Assembly: GCF_000615805.1 (NCBI RefSeq)
Contig: NZ_BAMJ01000013.1
Location: 1 to 57,194, forward strand
DNA length: 57,194 nucleotides
Direction: 5' to 3'
From: Latilactobacillus fuchuensis DSM 14340 = JCM 11249
GTDB lineage: Bacteria; Bacillota; Bacilli; Lactobacillales; Lactobacillaceae
In this document: in pieces, positions 47,489-57,194 of the stretch
Layout of the letters: each line of letters begins with the position of its first letter
Position numbering within the stretch: the first letter of the stretch is position 1
Notes under the pieces: generated by a model
Told to the model about the DNA's origin: nothing
Database searches by the model: none
Seen by the model: the letters and a program-made list of their open reading frames with translations, nothing else
Position numbers and translations under genes: made by a program

Positions 47489-47536
47489 ATAAAAAAATCC
47501 GATTAATCCTGAGTTTGGGACTAATCGGATTTTTAA
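47489..47536 (+). terminator. Terminator after the MarR gene
   Basis: AAATCCGATTAATCC pairs with GGGACTAATCGGATTTTT; loop TGAGTTT. Confidence 0.85.
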
Positions 47537-47647
47537 TTGGTATCTTGATTGATAAAGTCATGTGATTTTTTGTGACGCGAATCAGTATCGGTCGATGGCT
47601 ATCTTTGATAGAATAGGGATAGTGGTTTGACAACAAGGAGGAACAAA

Positions 47648-50307
47648 ATGAGTTCTCAAAAAAAATTATTATTAATTGATGGTAATAGTGTAGCCTTTCG
47701 CGCTTTTTTTGCAATGCATCAAGCGTTAGATCATTTTACCAATCAAGATGGGTTACATACTAATGCGATTTATGCGTTTAAAAATATGCTTGATATTATT
47801 TTGAAAAAAATTGAACCGAGTCACGTGTTAGTAGCGTTCGATGCGGGTAAGACGACCTTTAGAACGGCTGAATTTAGTGATTATAAAGCGGGCCGCTCTA
47901 AAACGCCGCCCGAATTATCAGAACAGTTTCCGTACATTCGAGAATTGTTGAGTGCGTATGGGATTCAATCGTATGATTTAGATAATTTTGAAGCGGATGA
48001 TATTATTGGCACTTTGGCGAAAGAAGCCGAGGCAGCCGGCTTTACCGTTGATATTGTCACTGGTGACCGCGATTTAACCCAGTTAACGACTGATAAGACG
48101 ACCGTTAACATCACGGTTAAAGGTGTCAACGAAATCGAAGCCTACACGCCAGAACACGTTCAAGAAAAGTTGGGATTATTGCCGAGTCAGATTATCGATT
48201 TAAAGGGTTTGATGGGTGATACCTCTGACAATTATCCGGGCGTCACTAAAGTGGGCGAAAAAACGGCCTTAAAATTATTGGCCGCTCACGAGAGTATCGA
48301 AGGCGTCTATGAACACGTCGATGAAATGAAAGCTAGCAAGTTAAAAGAACATTTAATTGAAGATCGTGATCAAGCATTTATGAGTAAGATGTTGGCCACG
48401 ATTCGTCGGGATGCGCCGTTAACCATCGGTATTGATGATCTCGCTTATAATGGTCCGGATTTAGAGACCTTAATTGCGTTCTATCAAGCGATGAATTTCA
48501 AATCATTTTTGAATCAGTTGAACGTCACTTCAGAAGAAGCCGTGCCAGTTGAATCGTATGATTATACGGTTTTAACCAATGATAATTTAACGCTTCTTTC
48601 TGAATTAACGGGCACCGCTACATTTGGGATTGAAATGTTAACGGATAATTATCATACGGCCGAGATGATTGGTTTCTACGTTGGTACGCCAAAACACTGG
48701 TACGTCAGCGATGATGTGGCTTTATTAGCAGAACCGATTTTTAAAGATTGGTTGGAAGATGCTGACCAAACAAAAGCCGTATTTGATGTTAAACGGAATC
48801 AAGTGGCGGCTAGTCGCTTAGGGATTGAATTGGCAGGAGTTGAATTTGATTTATTGCTCGCGTCATATTTATTAAATACGACCAATAACAGTAATGACTT
48901 AGGAACGCTCGCTAATTTACACGACTATCAAAACGTGCAAACGGATGAACAAGTTTACGGTAAAGGGGCTAAACGGGCGCTACCCGAAGAACTAACCACG
49001 TTCTATCAACATTTAGTTCAAAAGGCGGCGGCGATTAATCAATTACAACCCCAATTAGTCGCTCAGTTAAAGGAACATCAACAATTTGATTTATTCACTG
49101 ATATGGAATTACCGTTAGCGTTGGTCTTAGCGCGGATGGAAATTACTGGTATTAAAGTGGATGCCAGTTGCTTACAACAAATGGGTTCTGAATTTATTCA
49201 AACGTTAAAGATATTGGAAGAAAAAGTTTATGCCGAAGCTGGGGAAACCTTTAACATCAACTCTCCTAAACAGTTAGGGGTCATTTTATTTGAAAAAATG
49301 GGCTTACCAGTGATTAAGAAAACCAAAACGGGTTATTCAACTGCGGTTGATGTACTTGAACAACTCCGTAAAGATGCGCCGATTGTCCAAACCATTTTGG
49401 ATTATCGCCAGATTGCTAAGATTCAATCGACCTACGTTGAAGGGTTATTGAAATCGATTCATCAAGACAATAAAGTGCATACGCGTTATTTACAGACTTT
49501 AACGCAAACCGGTCGTTTATCATCGGTTGATCCTAACTTACAAAATATTCCGGTCCGGGTGGCCGAAGGGCGTAAGATTCGCCAAGCGTTTGTCCCTAGT
49601 CAACCAGGTTGGCAACTATTTTCTTCCGATTATTCCCAAATTGAATTGCGCGTTTTAGCCATATTTCGGGTGATGTTAACATGCAAGAAGCCTTTAAAGA
49701 AAATCGGGATATCCATGCCAATACAGCGATGAAGATTTTTGGCTTAACCAGCGCGGATCAAGTGACACCAGATATGCGGCGTCAAGCGAAAGCGACAAAC
49801 TTTGGGATTGTTTACGGGATTAGTGACTACGGGTTATCGCAAAATATTGGGATTACCCGTCAACAGGCTAAGAGTTTCATTGAAGCCTATTTCGAACAAT
49901 ATCCAGGTGTTCAACAATTCATGGTCGATATTGTCAAAAAGGCGCGTGAAGAAGGTTACGTTGAAACGCTATTCCATCGTCGTCGGTATTTACCGGATAT
50001 TCACGCTAAAAGCTTTAATCTGCGGTCGTTTGCCGAACGGACTGCGATGAACACGCCCATTCAAGGTAGTGCGGCCGATATTATCAAAGTGGCCATGATT
50101 TTGATGCAACAAGAATTAACCAAGGCTAACTTACAGGCTAAAATGTTGTTACAGGTCCATGATGAATTGATTTTTGAAGCACCAGAAGCAGAAATACCAA
50201 TTCTACAAAAATTGGTGCCCAGTGTGATGGATTCGGCGGTTAGTTTAGCCGTACCGTTAAAAGTGGAAAGTGGTTTTGGCCCCACTTGGTATGATATTAA
50301 GAAATAA
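47648..50307 (+). CDS. polA: DNA polymerase I, frameshifted near 49660
   Basis: 886 residues with one base restored. 5' nuclease domain (LLLIDGNSVAFRAFF; VTGDRDLTQL), a degenerate 3'-5' exonuclease domain (FGIEML in place of FDTET), then the polymerase (SSDYSQIELRVLA; RRQAKATNFGIVYG; QVHDELIFE). The frame breaks at RVLA-HISGDVNM (GCCCAT to GCCAT). The break is in the palm between motif A and the fingers, so a real mutation would kill polymerase activity. AAGGAGGAACAAA precedes ATG 47648. Confidence 0.9.
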
Positions 50308-50318
50308 GGTGGAAAACA

Positions 50319-51155
50319 ATGCCAGAATTACCAGAGGTTGAAAATGTTCGGCGTGGTTTAGCAGAATTAGTCATTGGTAAAACCGTCAAAGACATCCAAA
50401 TTTTATGGTCTAAAATTGTCGTTAATCCTGATGAAGTCTTTTTAGACGGCTTAGTGGATCGGCAAATTATCGGTGTCGATCGGCGGGGCAAATATTTATT
50501 GATTCGATTTGATCACGATTTAACGGTCGTTAGCCATCTGCGGATGGAAGGTAAATACGAAGTGGATGATCAAAGTGCACCCGTCACCAAGCACACCCAC
50601 GTGATTTTTGAGATGACTGATGGGACGCAATTACGTTATTTAGACACGCGTAAATTTGGCCGGATGCAGTTGATTGAAACCGGCCAAGAAATGACGGTTG
50701 CTGGGCTGAAAACCTTGGGACCCGAACCGACACCGGCGACGTTTGACGTGCACCAGTTTTATCAAGCGTTACAAAAACACCATAAAGCCATCAAACCGTT
50801 ATTGTTGGATCAAAAAGTGGTGAGCGGCTTAGGTAATATTTATGTGGATGAAACATTGTGGTTGAGCCAGATTCATCCGGAAACACCGGCTGATTTATTA
50901 ACGCAAGCGGAAGTTCAAAAACTCCACGATGACATCATTACTGAATTGCAATTAGCGATTAATAGTGGTGGCACAACCGTCAATACCTTTTTGAACGCGA
51001 CCGGACATGCTGGTGCTTTCCAAGAGATGTTGCATGTTTATGGTAAAAAAGGGGAACCGTGCGAACGTTGTCAGACGCCGATTGAAAAAATAAAGGTCGC
51101 CCAACGTGGTACACACTTTTGTCCGCATTGTCAGATTAGAAAAGAGGCGCGTTAA
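50319..51155 (+). CDS. mutM: Formamidopyrimidine-DNA glycosylase
   Basis: 278 residues. N-terminal PELPEVE with catalytic Pro2 and Glu3, and a C-terminal zinc finger CERC ... CPHC. Removes 8-oxoguanine. Between polA and coaE, the usual order in lactobacilli. Confidence 0.95.
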   Translation: MPELPEVENVRRGLAELVIGKTVKDIQILWSKIVVNPDEVFLDGLVDRQIIGVDRRGKYLLIRFDHDLTVVSHLRMEGKYEVDDQSAPVTKHTHVIFEMTDGTQLRYLDTRKFGRMQLIETGQEMTVAGLKTLGPEPTPATFDVHQFYQALQKHHKAIKPLLLDQKVVSGLGNIYVDETLWLSQIHPETPADLLTQAEVQKLHDDIITELQLAINSGGTTVNTFLNATGHAGAFQEMLHVYGKKGEPCERCQTPIEKIKVAQRGTHFCPHCQIRKEAR

Positions 51156-51741
51156 TGACCTATTTTTTAGGGTTAACGGGCGGAATTGCGACGGGCAAAT
51201 CGGCAGCTTCTACCCTTTTTAAAACACTAGGGGTACCGGTGATTGATGCGGATCAAGTGGCCCATCAAGTGATGGCGGAAAATCAAACGGTTAAAGAACA
51301 AATTGCAGCCACTTTTGGGGATTCGTTAGTGATTGATGGTCAAGTTGATCGTCACAAATTAGGACAACTCGTTTTTGGACAACCGACAGCTTAGCGCAGT
51401 TGAACGCGATTACCGCACCGGTTATTCGCCAGGCCTTGATTGCACAGATGGCCGCGATTAAGCAAGCCTCAGTTGTGGTGGTTGATATTCCGTTGTTGTA
51501 TGAACAAGGTTACGCCGAATTATTCGATGGTGTAGCTGTGGTGGCCGTCTCACATGCGACGCAATTGGCACGGTTGATGGCCCGTAATCAGCTAACGGCT
51601 GAAGCGGCTGAATTACGAATCGCTAGTCAGTTGCCGTTGGCTGAAAAGCGAGCGCAGGCCGATTATATATTAGAGAATGAAGGGTCGTTAGCAACACTAC
51701 AGGCGCAAATTGATAGTTTATTAACGAAAATCACTGATTAG
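51155..51741 (+). CDS. coaE: Dephospho-CoA kinase, frameshifted near 51392
   Basis: 195 residues with one base restored. P-loop GGIATGKSAAS, DADQVAHQVM, then the break after GQPTA (TTTAGCG to TTAGCG), continuing LNAITAPVIRQ ... VVVDIPLLYEQGY. Last step of CoA synthesis, normally essential. Start overlaps the mutM stop by one base. Confidence 0.87.
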
Positions 51742-51798
51742 TTAAAAAAGAGGGTGTGATATTAGTTTTAGTATCCCGATATTAAACGAATATTCTGT

Positions 51799-51920
51799 AT
51801 TGACGCGCGCCAGAACTCATCAATTTCCGTTCAAATCAAAAATGCTGGTTATCCTTAAGTTCGGGATAACCAGCATTTTCAACTTGATACTCAATTGATA
51901 ACCGAGTTCTGTCACAGCTT
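51799..51920. repeat. 122-bp dispersed hairpin repeat, copy 2
   Basis: Same length and flanks as 33708-33829. The inner hairpin is TGCTGGTTATCC / GGGATAACCAGCA. The outer arms pair (AGAACTCATCAATT / AATTGAT-AACC-GAGTTCT). It lies between coaE and nrdR. Confidence 0.75.
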
Positions 51921-51939
51921 ATTTTTGACGATTCAACAT

Positions 51940-51968
51940 TTAGTGAATTTGCGTGTTCATGGTATAAT
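51940..51968 (+). promoter_or_regulatory. Promoter of nrdR-dnaB-dnaI
   Basis: Extended -10 TGGTATAAT (51960-51968) with a weak -35 TTAGTG 17 bp upstream. Confidence 0.6.
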
Positions 51969-52035
51969 AACCAAGATAAGATGGGTTTATACTAAACTAA
52001 AATAAAAGCTTAATTTAAGAATAGAAGGTGTCACT

Positions 52036-52509
52036 ATGTTATGTCCGCATTGTCATCAAAATAGTTCACGGGTGATTGACAGTCGACCAACCGATGAGGG
52101 GCGTGTTATTCGTCGTCGCCGTGAATGTGAAAACTGTCGTTTCCGGTTTACAACGTTTGAACGCGTTGAACAAACACCATTATTGGTGATTAAGAAAAAC
52201 GGGACGCGCGAAGAATTTAATCGCGATAAGTTATTACGCGGGTTGATTCGGGCGGCTGAAAAACGGCCGGTTACGATGGAACAAATGACGGAAATCGTCG
52301 ACGATGTCGAAAATAAAATTCGAGCATTAGGTGAAAATGAAGTGTCGTCACAAGCCGTTGGGGAATACGTGATGGCACTATTGCCAGAAATTGATGAGAT
52401 TGCCTATATTCGTTTTGCCAGTGTTTATCGACAATTCAAAGATATGAATGTCTTCATGAAAGAATTACAAGATATGATGAAAAAAGAAAAAGCAAAAGAA
52501 TCAAAATAA
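52036..52509 (+). CDS. nrdR: Transcriptional repressor NrdR
   Basis: 157 residues. Zinc ribbon CPHC ... CENC (residues 3-34) followed by an ATP-cone domain ([19 protein letters not shown]). Represses ribonucleotide reductase genes when dATP is high. GAAGGTGTCACT precedes the ATG. Heads nrdR-dnaB-dnaI. Confidence 0.94.
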   Translation: MLCPHCHQNSSRVIDSRPTDEGRVIRRRRECENCRFRFTTFERVEQTPLLVIKKNGTREEFNRDKLLRGLIRAAEKRPVTMEQMTEIVDDVENKIRALGENEVSSQAVGEYVMALLPEIDEIAYIRFASVYRQFKDMNVFMKELQDMMKKEKAKESK

Positions 52510-52524
52510 GGGAAGGACGTTTTT

Positions 52525-53909
52525 ATGGCTGATGCATTTGATTTTTTAAGTCCAAAAGACGGCTTTTTGGTGACGAAAGCAAACTACTTAACTGATTTCG
52601 ACCAAACGGTGGTGACGTATTTGTATCAACCGTTGATGGGTGCCGTTGCCTATAGTCTTTATTTGTTATTGTGGAGTCAAGTGAAGGATGTTGCGAGCCA
52701 ACATCAATTTCAAACCCACGCAACGCTATTGAATTTATTGAGTGTCGATTTACCAGCGTTCTATGACGGCCGCAGTAAATTAGAGGCATTAGGCTTAATC
52801 CGGACGTATCAAAAAAATGGTGAAGCAGGCCGCCAATTGGTTTATGAACTATACGCGCCAATGAAACCAGATGTTTTTTTTAAAGACGATCTATTGAGCG
52901 TTGTGTTGTATGAATCGGTTGGCGAGAAGCGGTTTATCGAATTGCGGGAGCGGTTTAAGCTCCAACCGGTACGTTCACAAGATTATAAAGAAGTCAGTAA
53001 GAACTTTTTAACCGTCTTCCACGTTCAAAATGACCATTTGCTAAATACACCAGATGGCGTGGCAGAAACGAAGAGCTTTATCAGCAGAAATCGCCGAATA
53101 AACCTAGTTTTAGCGCGCTTGAGTTACAGACGTTTGATTGGGAACTGTTGCAAGATGTGTTAGGGCAACGGCAGATTTCACCCGACGAAGTGCTACGCAA
53201 TGAACAACGGTTATTTAATTTACATTATTTCTACGGCTTAGACGAAATAACCCTCGCGAACTTAATGGGCACGACGATGGATGCCAGAGACAATACGTTG
53301 AATATGGAGGCGCTTGAACAAAATGTTCTGGGCAACTATACGCGCCGCCACGCCGCTCAAAATAAAGTAGCGACTGATTCTAAATATACCTTAAGTGAAT
53401 TACAAAAGCAGGGGCAGCAGGCCAAGTTTAACGAACAAGAAATGCAGTGGTTAACAGACAGCCAACGCTATCTACCGGTCGATTATTTGAACGATTTAAA
53501 GCAGAAAAAACACGGCTACGTCGCTAAAAATGAAATTCGGGCGCTAAAAGATTTGCAAGGACGCTATATTTTTAGTAACGATGTGCTCAACATTTTAGTG
53601 GCGTACATTACTGAACGTTATGAAGGTTTGACGCAAGCCTTGTTGGATCGGATTGCTAATCAATGGGCGCAAAAAGGGGTTCAAACGCCGGTTGATGCCA
53701 TTCAGCAGATTCGTCAGTTCCAAACGGCGCAAACTGATAAAGCGAAGACGAAACAAAATAACCGTTATCAAACAAAACCGACGAAACAAGAAACCGTGCC
53801 GAAGTGGGCGCAACCCGATTATCAGGCACCCAAGGAAACAACAACTAAGGCCGATCAGAATCAAGTCGATCAATTGCTCAAAAAAATTCGTGAAGGGCGG
53901 GGAGAATAA
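52525..53909 (+). CDS. dnaB: Replication initiation and membrane attachment protein DnaB, frameshifted near 53085
   Basis: 461 residues with one base restored. N-terminal half (SPKDGFLVTKANYLTDFDQ ... TKSFI) then, after the break, KSPNKPSFSALELQTFDWE and VLGQRQISPDEV; C-terminal part ends in a DnaB/DnaD-type YKKGL-like domain and a Lys/Gln-rich tail. In Firmicutes it loads helicase with DnaD and DnaI, and dnaI follows directly with a shared base. Confidence 0.85.
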
Positions 53910-54829
53910 TGGAAGATATGAAAAAAGGACTCATCGAACAGATGAATCGTCGCCAGTTAAACCAACGTTTCAATCAATTGGTTGAATCCGCCTTACAAGA
54001 TCCGGATGTGCAAGCTTTTATCGAGGCGAATCAGGATCGGCTGACGCAGGAAACAGTCACGCGGAGCGCCGCTAAAATCTACGAATACGTTAATGAAAAA
54101 CAGAAATTAGCCAACGGTCAAACGACGTTAGCGCCCGGATACGCGCCCAAGCTGGTTTTAATCAATCATTTTATTGATGTGAGTTATGAACCAACGGCCT
54201 CGCTAATGAAGCAGCGGGAACAACAAGCTTTAAAGGCCCGGGTTAAATCGATTAATATGCCTAAAGATATTGTGGATGCCAATTTAGCCCAATACGATAT
54301 CAATGAGCGTAAGTTACCATTAGTGACGGCGCTACAATTTATTGAGGATATCAAAAACGCCCCAACGATTTACCACCAAGGCTTATACCTATGTGGTAAA
54401 TTCGGGGTTGGTAAAACTTATCTGCTAGGCGCTTTAGCCAATGAACTCGCGTTAGACGGATTCGAAACCACCTTGATCCATTTTCCGACCTTTGCGGTTG
54501 AAATGAAAAATGCGATTGGTCAAAATAACGTGCTAGATAAAGTTAACGTCATTAAAAAAGCGCCAATTTTGATGATTGATGACATTGGGGCCGATGCATT
54601 GAGCGCGTGGATTCGGGATGAGGTGCTTGGAATCATCTTGCAATATCGGATGCAAGAACAATTACCGACTTTCTTCAGTTCCAACTTTACGATGGACGAA
54701 CTCGAACAACATCTAACCACCAGCCAACGGGGGGACAATGAACCGGTCAAAGCCGGGCGGATTATGCAACGAGTTCGTTATTTGGCTAAAGAGGTCGAAG
54801 TATCCGGCCATAATCGTCGGTTAAATTAA
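53909..54829 (+). CDS. dnaI: Primosomal protein DnaI (helicase loader)
   Basis: 306 residues. AAA+ ATPase with Walker A GKFGVGKTYLL, Walker B ILMIDDIGAD and sensor FFSSNF. The N-terminal 130 residues contain the helicase-binding region. Starts on the last base of dnaB. Confidence 0.93.
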   Translation: MEDMKKGLIEQMNRRQLNQRFNQLVESALQDPDVQAFIEANQDRLTQETVTRSAAKIYEYVNEKQKLANGQTTLAPGYAPKLVLINHFIDVSYEPTASLMKQREQQALKARVKSINMPKDIVDANLAQYDINERKLPLVTALQFIEDIKNAPTIYHQGLYLCGKFGVGKTYLLGALANELALDGFETTLIHFPTFAVEMKNAIGQNNVLDKVNVIKKAPILMIDDIGADALSAWIRDEVLGIILQYRMQEQLPTFFSSNFTMDELEQHLTTSQRGDNEPVKAGRIMQRVRYLAKEVEVSGHNRRLN

Positions 54830-54841
54830 TCTGATTAGGGG

Positions 54842-54870
54842 TTGCATAACGCCGATGAAAGTGGTTTAAT
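54842..54870 (+). promoter_or_regulatory. Promoter of thrS
   Basis: TTGCAT (54842-54847), 17-bp spacer, TTTAAT (54865-54870). Confidence 0.6.
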
Positions 54871-55113
54871 GAATTTAATCAATGATAAAAGACACCTATT
54901 GAATGCAGGATTGATCAGAGAGAAAAACAGCGCTGAAAGTTTTTCAAAAGTACATTTAATGGACCACTTTTTGAGAGTTATCGTAAGATCGGGTCGTTAC
55001 CGTTAAAGACGCTAAAGCTGGAGTTCAATTATTTTTGAGCTCAAGATGGGTGGAACCGCGAAATCAATTCGTCCCTGAGGTACATTTTTATATGTATCTC
55101 AGGGACTTTTTTT
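54871..55113 (+). promoter_or_regulatory. T-box riboswitch (threonine specifier ACC) before thrS
   Basis: T-box GGGTGGAACCGCG at 55048-55060. Terminator GTCCCTGAGGTACAT (55071-55085) / ATGTATCTCAGGGAC (55092-55106) and seven T. The stem I specifier is read as ACC (54963-54965) in ATGGACCACTTTTTGAG. This fills the 319-nt gap before thrS. Confidence 0.9.
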
Positions 55114-55148
55114 ATTGTTGATAACCAAAAATAAAGGAGTGTCAAAAG

Positions 55149-57119
55149 ATGGCAGAAATTCAATTAACGTTTCCAGATGGTGCTAAGAAGACTTTTGAAC
55201 AAGCAGCTAGTTTATTCGATGTTGCGAAATCAATTAGTACAAGCTTAGCTAAAAAAGCAGTTGCTGGTAAATTCAATGGTGAAGTGGTCGATTTACACCA
55301 ACCACTTTTAGAAGATGGGGCAATCGAAATCATCACCAAAGATGATGAAGCAATCAGCTTGAAGGCAATTTGGAATACCGCTGCGTTTGTTTTGGCAGCT
55401 GTTTTAAACCAACGTTATCCAGAAATGCAATTTGGTGAAGTCAACGCCACTGAAGATGGTTTCTTTTATGATACCGACAATGAAAACGGCCAATTAGCCG
55501 TGACTGATTTACCCGATATTAAAAAAGCAATGGCCAAATTGATTCAATCAGGTGAAGCCATTCAACGCGTTAACATGTCTATGGCCGATGCCAAAGCTTT
55601 GTTTGCGGGTCAAACTTATAAATTAGCATTATTAGATAAAGTTGATGCTGATCAAGTACTCATTTATCAATTAGGGACTTATTCAGACTTTGCTTTAGCA
55701 CCAATGTTGGCGAAAGTCAGCGATGTTAAATTCTTTGAACTATTATCAGTGGCCGGTGCTTATTGGCAAGGTAAATCAAGTAACCAAATGTTACAACGGG
55801 TTTATGGGACGGCTTATCCGAAACAAGCTGAATTGGAAGCTGATTTACAACGTCGTCAAGAAGCGAAAGAACGTGATCACCGGGTGATTGGGAATCAATT
55901 AGACTTATTCTTCGTTGATCCTAAAGTTGGCGCTGGTCTTCCTTATTGGTTACCAAACGGGGCCACTATTCGACGGACAATTGAACGTTACATCATCGAC
56001 AAAGAAGTTGCTAATGGGTACGAACATGTTTACACGCCAATCTTAGCGAACCTTGACTTATACAAACAATCAGGTCATTGGGATCATTATCGTGAAGACA
56101 TGTTTCCACCAATGGACATGGGTGATGGCGAAATGCTTGAATTACGCCCAATGAACTGCCCTTCACATATCCAAGTTTACAAACATCACCCTCGTTCATA
56201 CCGTGAATTACCAATTCGCTTAGCTGAACTTGGCATGATGCACCGTTATGAAAAATCAGGCGCCTTATCAGGATTACAACGGGTTCGTGAAATGACTTTA
56301 AATGATGGGCATACTTTTGTTCGTCCCGACCAAATCAAAGATGAATTTAAATCAATCTTGAACTTGATGATTCAAGTGTATGCTGATTTTAACATCAATG
56401 ATTACACCTTCCGTTTAAGCTATCGTGATCCTAAGAATACTGAAAAGTACTTTGACGATGACGAAATGTGGAATAAGGCGCAAGCAATGTTAAAAGGTGC
56501 GATGGATGATTTGGGCTTGAACTATGTTGAAGCCGAAGGCGAAGCAGCCTTCTACGGTCCTAAGTTAGATGTTCAGACGAAGACGGCCACTGGCAATGAA
56601 GAAACATTGTCAACGATTCAATTAGATTTCATGTTGCCAGAACGTTTTGAACTTGAATATGTCGGCGAAGATGGTGAAATGCACCGTCCAGTCATGATTC
56701 ATCGTGGCTTAGTGTCAACGATGGAACGTTTTACTGCTTACTTAACAGAAATCTACAAAGGCGCTTTCCCAACTTGGTTAGCACCAACGCAAGCTGTGAT
56801 TATTCCCGTTAAGAATGATTTGCACTATGAATATGCTAAGGGCGTTAAAGATGCTATGGTTAAAAAGGGCTTACGGGTTCGGATCGATGATCGCAACGAA
56901 AAAATGGGTTATAAGATTCGTGAAGCCCAAACAAGCAAGATTCCTTATACATTAGTTGTTGGGGATCAAGAAATGGCCGAAGCAACGGTCTCGGTTCGTA
57001 AATACGGTGAAGACAATGCCGTCGAAGAAGCCTCAGACATGTTTGTTAATGCGATTTTTGCTGAAGTTGGCAATTACAGTCGTGATGGTAAGAAACACGC
57101 AAGTAAAGTTAATCTATAA
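55149..57119 (+). CDS. thrS: Threonyl-tRNA synthetase with apparently inactive editing domain
   Basis: 656 residues: TGS domain (1-63), N2 editing-fold domain (64-235), class II catalytic core ([37 protein letters not shown] with zinc ligands kept) and anticodon-binding domain. In the editing domain the usual HxxxH is N76-x3-F80 (WNTAAFVLA), and the Cys-x3-His of DLCRGPH is A182-x3-M186 (DFALAPM); all four residues are changed, so removal of Ser mischarged on tRNA-Thr is probably lost. Catalysis should be normal. AAAGGAGTGTCAAAAG precedes the ATG. T-box controlled. Confidence 0.95.
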   Translation: MAEIQLTFPDGAKKTFEQAASLFDVAKSISTSLAKKAVAGKFNGEVVDLHQPLLEDGAIEIITKDDEAISLKAIWNTAAFVLAAVLNQRYPEMQFGEVNATEDGFFYDTDNENGQLAVTDLPDIKKAMAKLIQSGEAIQRVNMSMADAKALFAGQTYKLALLDKVDADQVLIYQLGTYSDFALAPMLAKVSDVKFFELLSVAGAYWQGKSSNQMLQRVYGTAYPKQAELEADLQRRQEAKERDHRVIGNQLDLFFVDPKVGAGLPYWLPNGATIRRTIERYIIDKEVANGYEHVYTPILANLDLYKQSGHWDHYREDMFPPMDMGDGEMLELRPMNCPSHIQVYKHHPRSYRELPIRLAELGMMHRYEKSGALSGLQRVREMTLNDGHTFVRPDQIKDEFKSILNLMIQVYADFNINDYTFRLSYRDPKNTEKYFDDDEMWNKAQAMLKGAMDDLGLNYVEAEGEAAFYGPKLDVQTKTATGNEETLSTIQLDFMLPERFELEYVGEDGEMHRPVMIHRGLVSTMERFTAYLTEIYKGAFPTWLAPTQAVIIPVKNDLHYEYAKGVKDAMVKKGLRVRIDDRNEKMGYKIREAQTSKIPYTLVVGDQEMAEATVSVRKYGEDNAVEEASDMFVNAIFAEVGNYSRDGKKHASKVNL

Positions 57120-57194
57120 TTAATAATAAGCGTTTAAATCACCGTACAGTATGATAATCAGTCAACTATAGGTGTGGTGTAAGCTATTAAAAGG
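57120..57194. other. Window end, no gene seen
   Basis: 75 nt after thrS. No open frame or clear hairpin. In relatives infC follows with a leader; this may be its start, but nothing here proves it. Confidence 0.3.

Noticed and set aside
47537-47585. Possible third copy of the 122-bp repeat after the MarR terminator
   Set aside because: Only short stretches (TGATTGATAA, GACGCG) recall the flanks, and their order differs; too weak to call.
1-57194. CRISPR arrays, insertion sequences, prophage genes, rRNA
   Set aside because: No regularly spaced repeats, transposase or integrase frames, phage genes or rRNA sequence were seen.

Overview
The window is chromosomal DNA of a low-GC Gram-positive lactic acid bacterium. 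The gene orders (fab/acc operon; secG-esterase-rnr-smpB; polA-mutM-coaE-nrdR-dnaB-dnaI-thrS), T-box leaders, cop boxes, a cre site and AGGAGG-type ribosome binding sites fit the Lactobacillaceae. From recall of gene order and protein style I favour Latilactobacillus (sakei/curvatus group); no database was consulted.

Layout. 1-6000 is an AT-rich accessory island of twelve small tandem paralogues, each one membrane anchor plus about 90 outward-facing residues, in two blocks. The first block has two interleaved unrecognised families with shared leaders and relics of a second gene beginning MTT-x-x-QY. The second block has five DUF1310-like genes. 6196-8693 (minus) holds a secreted protein and a DUF805 membrane protein. 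8969-18265 is a complete type II fatty-acid synthesis and acetyl-CoA carboxylase operon (fabZ-like, fabH, acpP, fabD, fabG, fabF, accB, fabZ, accC, accD, accA, fabI), followed by bioY, which would supply the biotin that AccB and AccC need. 18940-24047 carries a MagIII-like glycosylase, copZA with two cop boxes, a HAD phosphatase and a lysophospholipase-like hydrolase. 24264-33656 has an amino acid permease, a zinc-ribbon protein, tRNA-Gly(CCC), a VOC protein, a MacB-type ABC transporter, T-box-controlled argS, and a GntR/ABC operon with its operator. 33833-39328 (minus) is aspA-mae-fumC plus a YjeM-like permease: aspartate to fumarate to malate to pyruvate, with a perfect cre site upstream. 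39594-45189 is a ClC protein, then secG, esterase, rnr and smpB. 45453-47482 holds a 3D-domain wall protein and a MarR regulator. 47648-57119 is the DNA repair, replication and threonyl-tRNA synthetase cluster.

Main points for a second look. (1) The tandem paralogue array, with shuffled anchors and coupled relics of a partner gene, looks like a recombining immunity-gene reservoir. (2) ThrRS keeps its N-terminal editing domain, but all four metal-type editing residues appear substituted. (3) The first fab-operon gene is a FabZ homologue whose catalytic His is Tyr. (4) A 122-bp dispersed repeat occurs twice with a swapped central hairpin. (5) Eight otherwise conserved genes contain nine single-base deletions in all, many in short homopolymers. 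This is more likely sequence error than real gene loss, so I treat seven of them as genes and only the secreted protein as a pseudogene.
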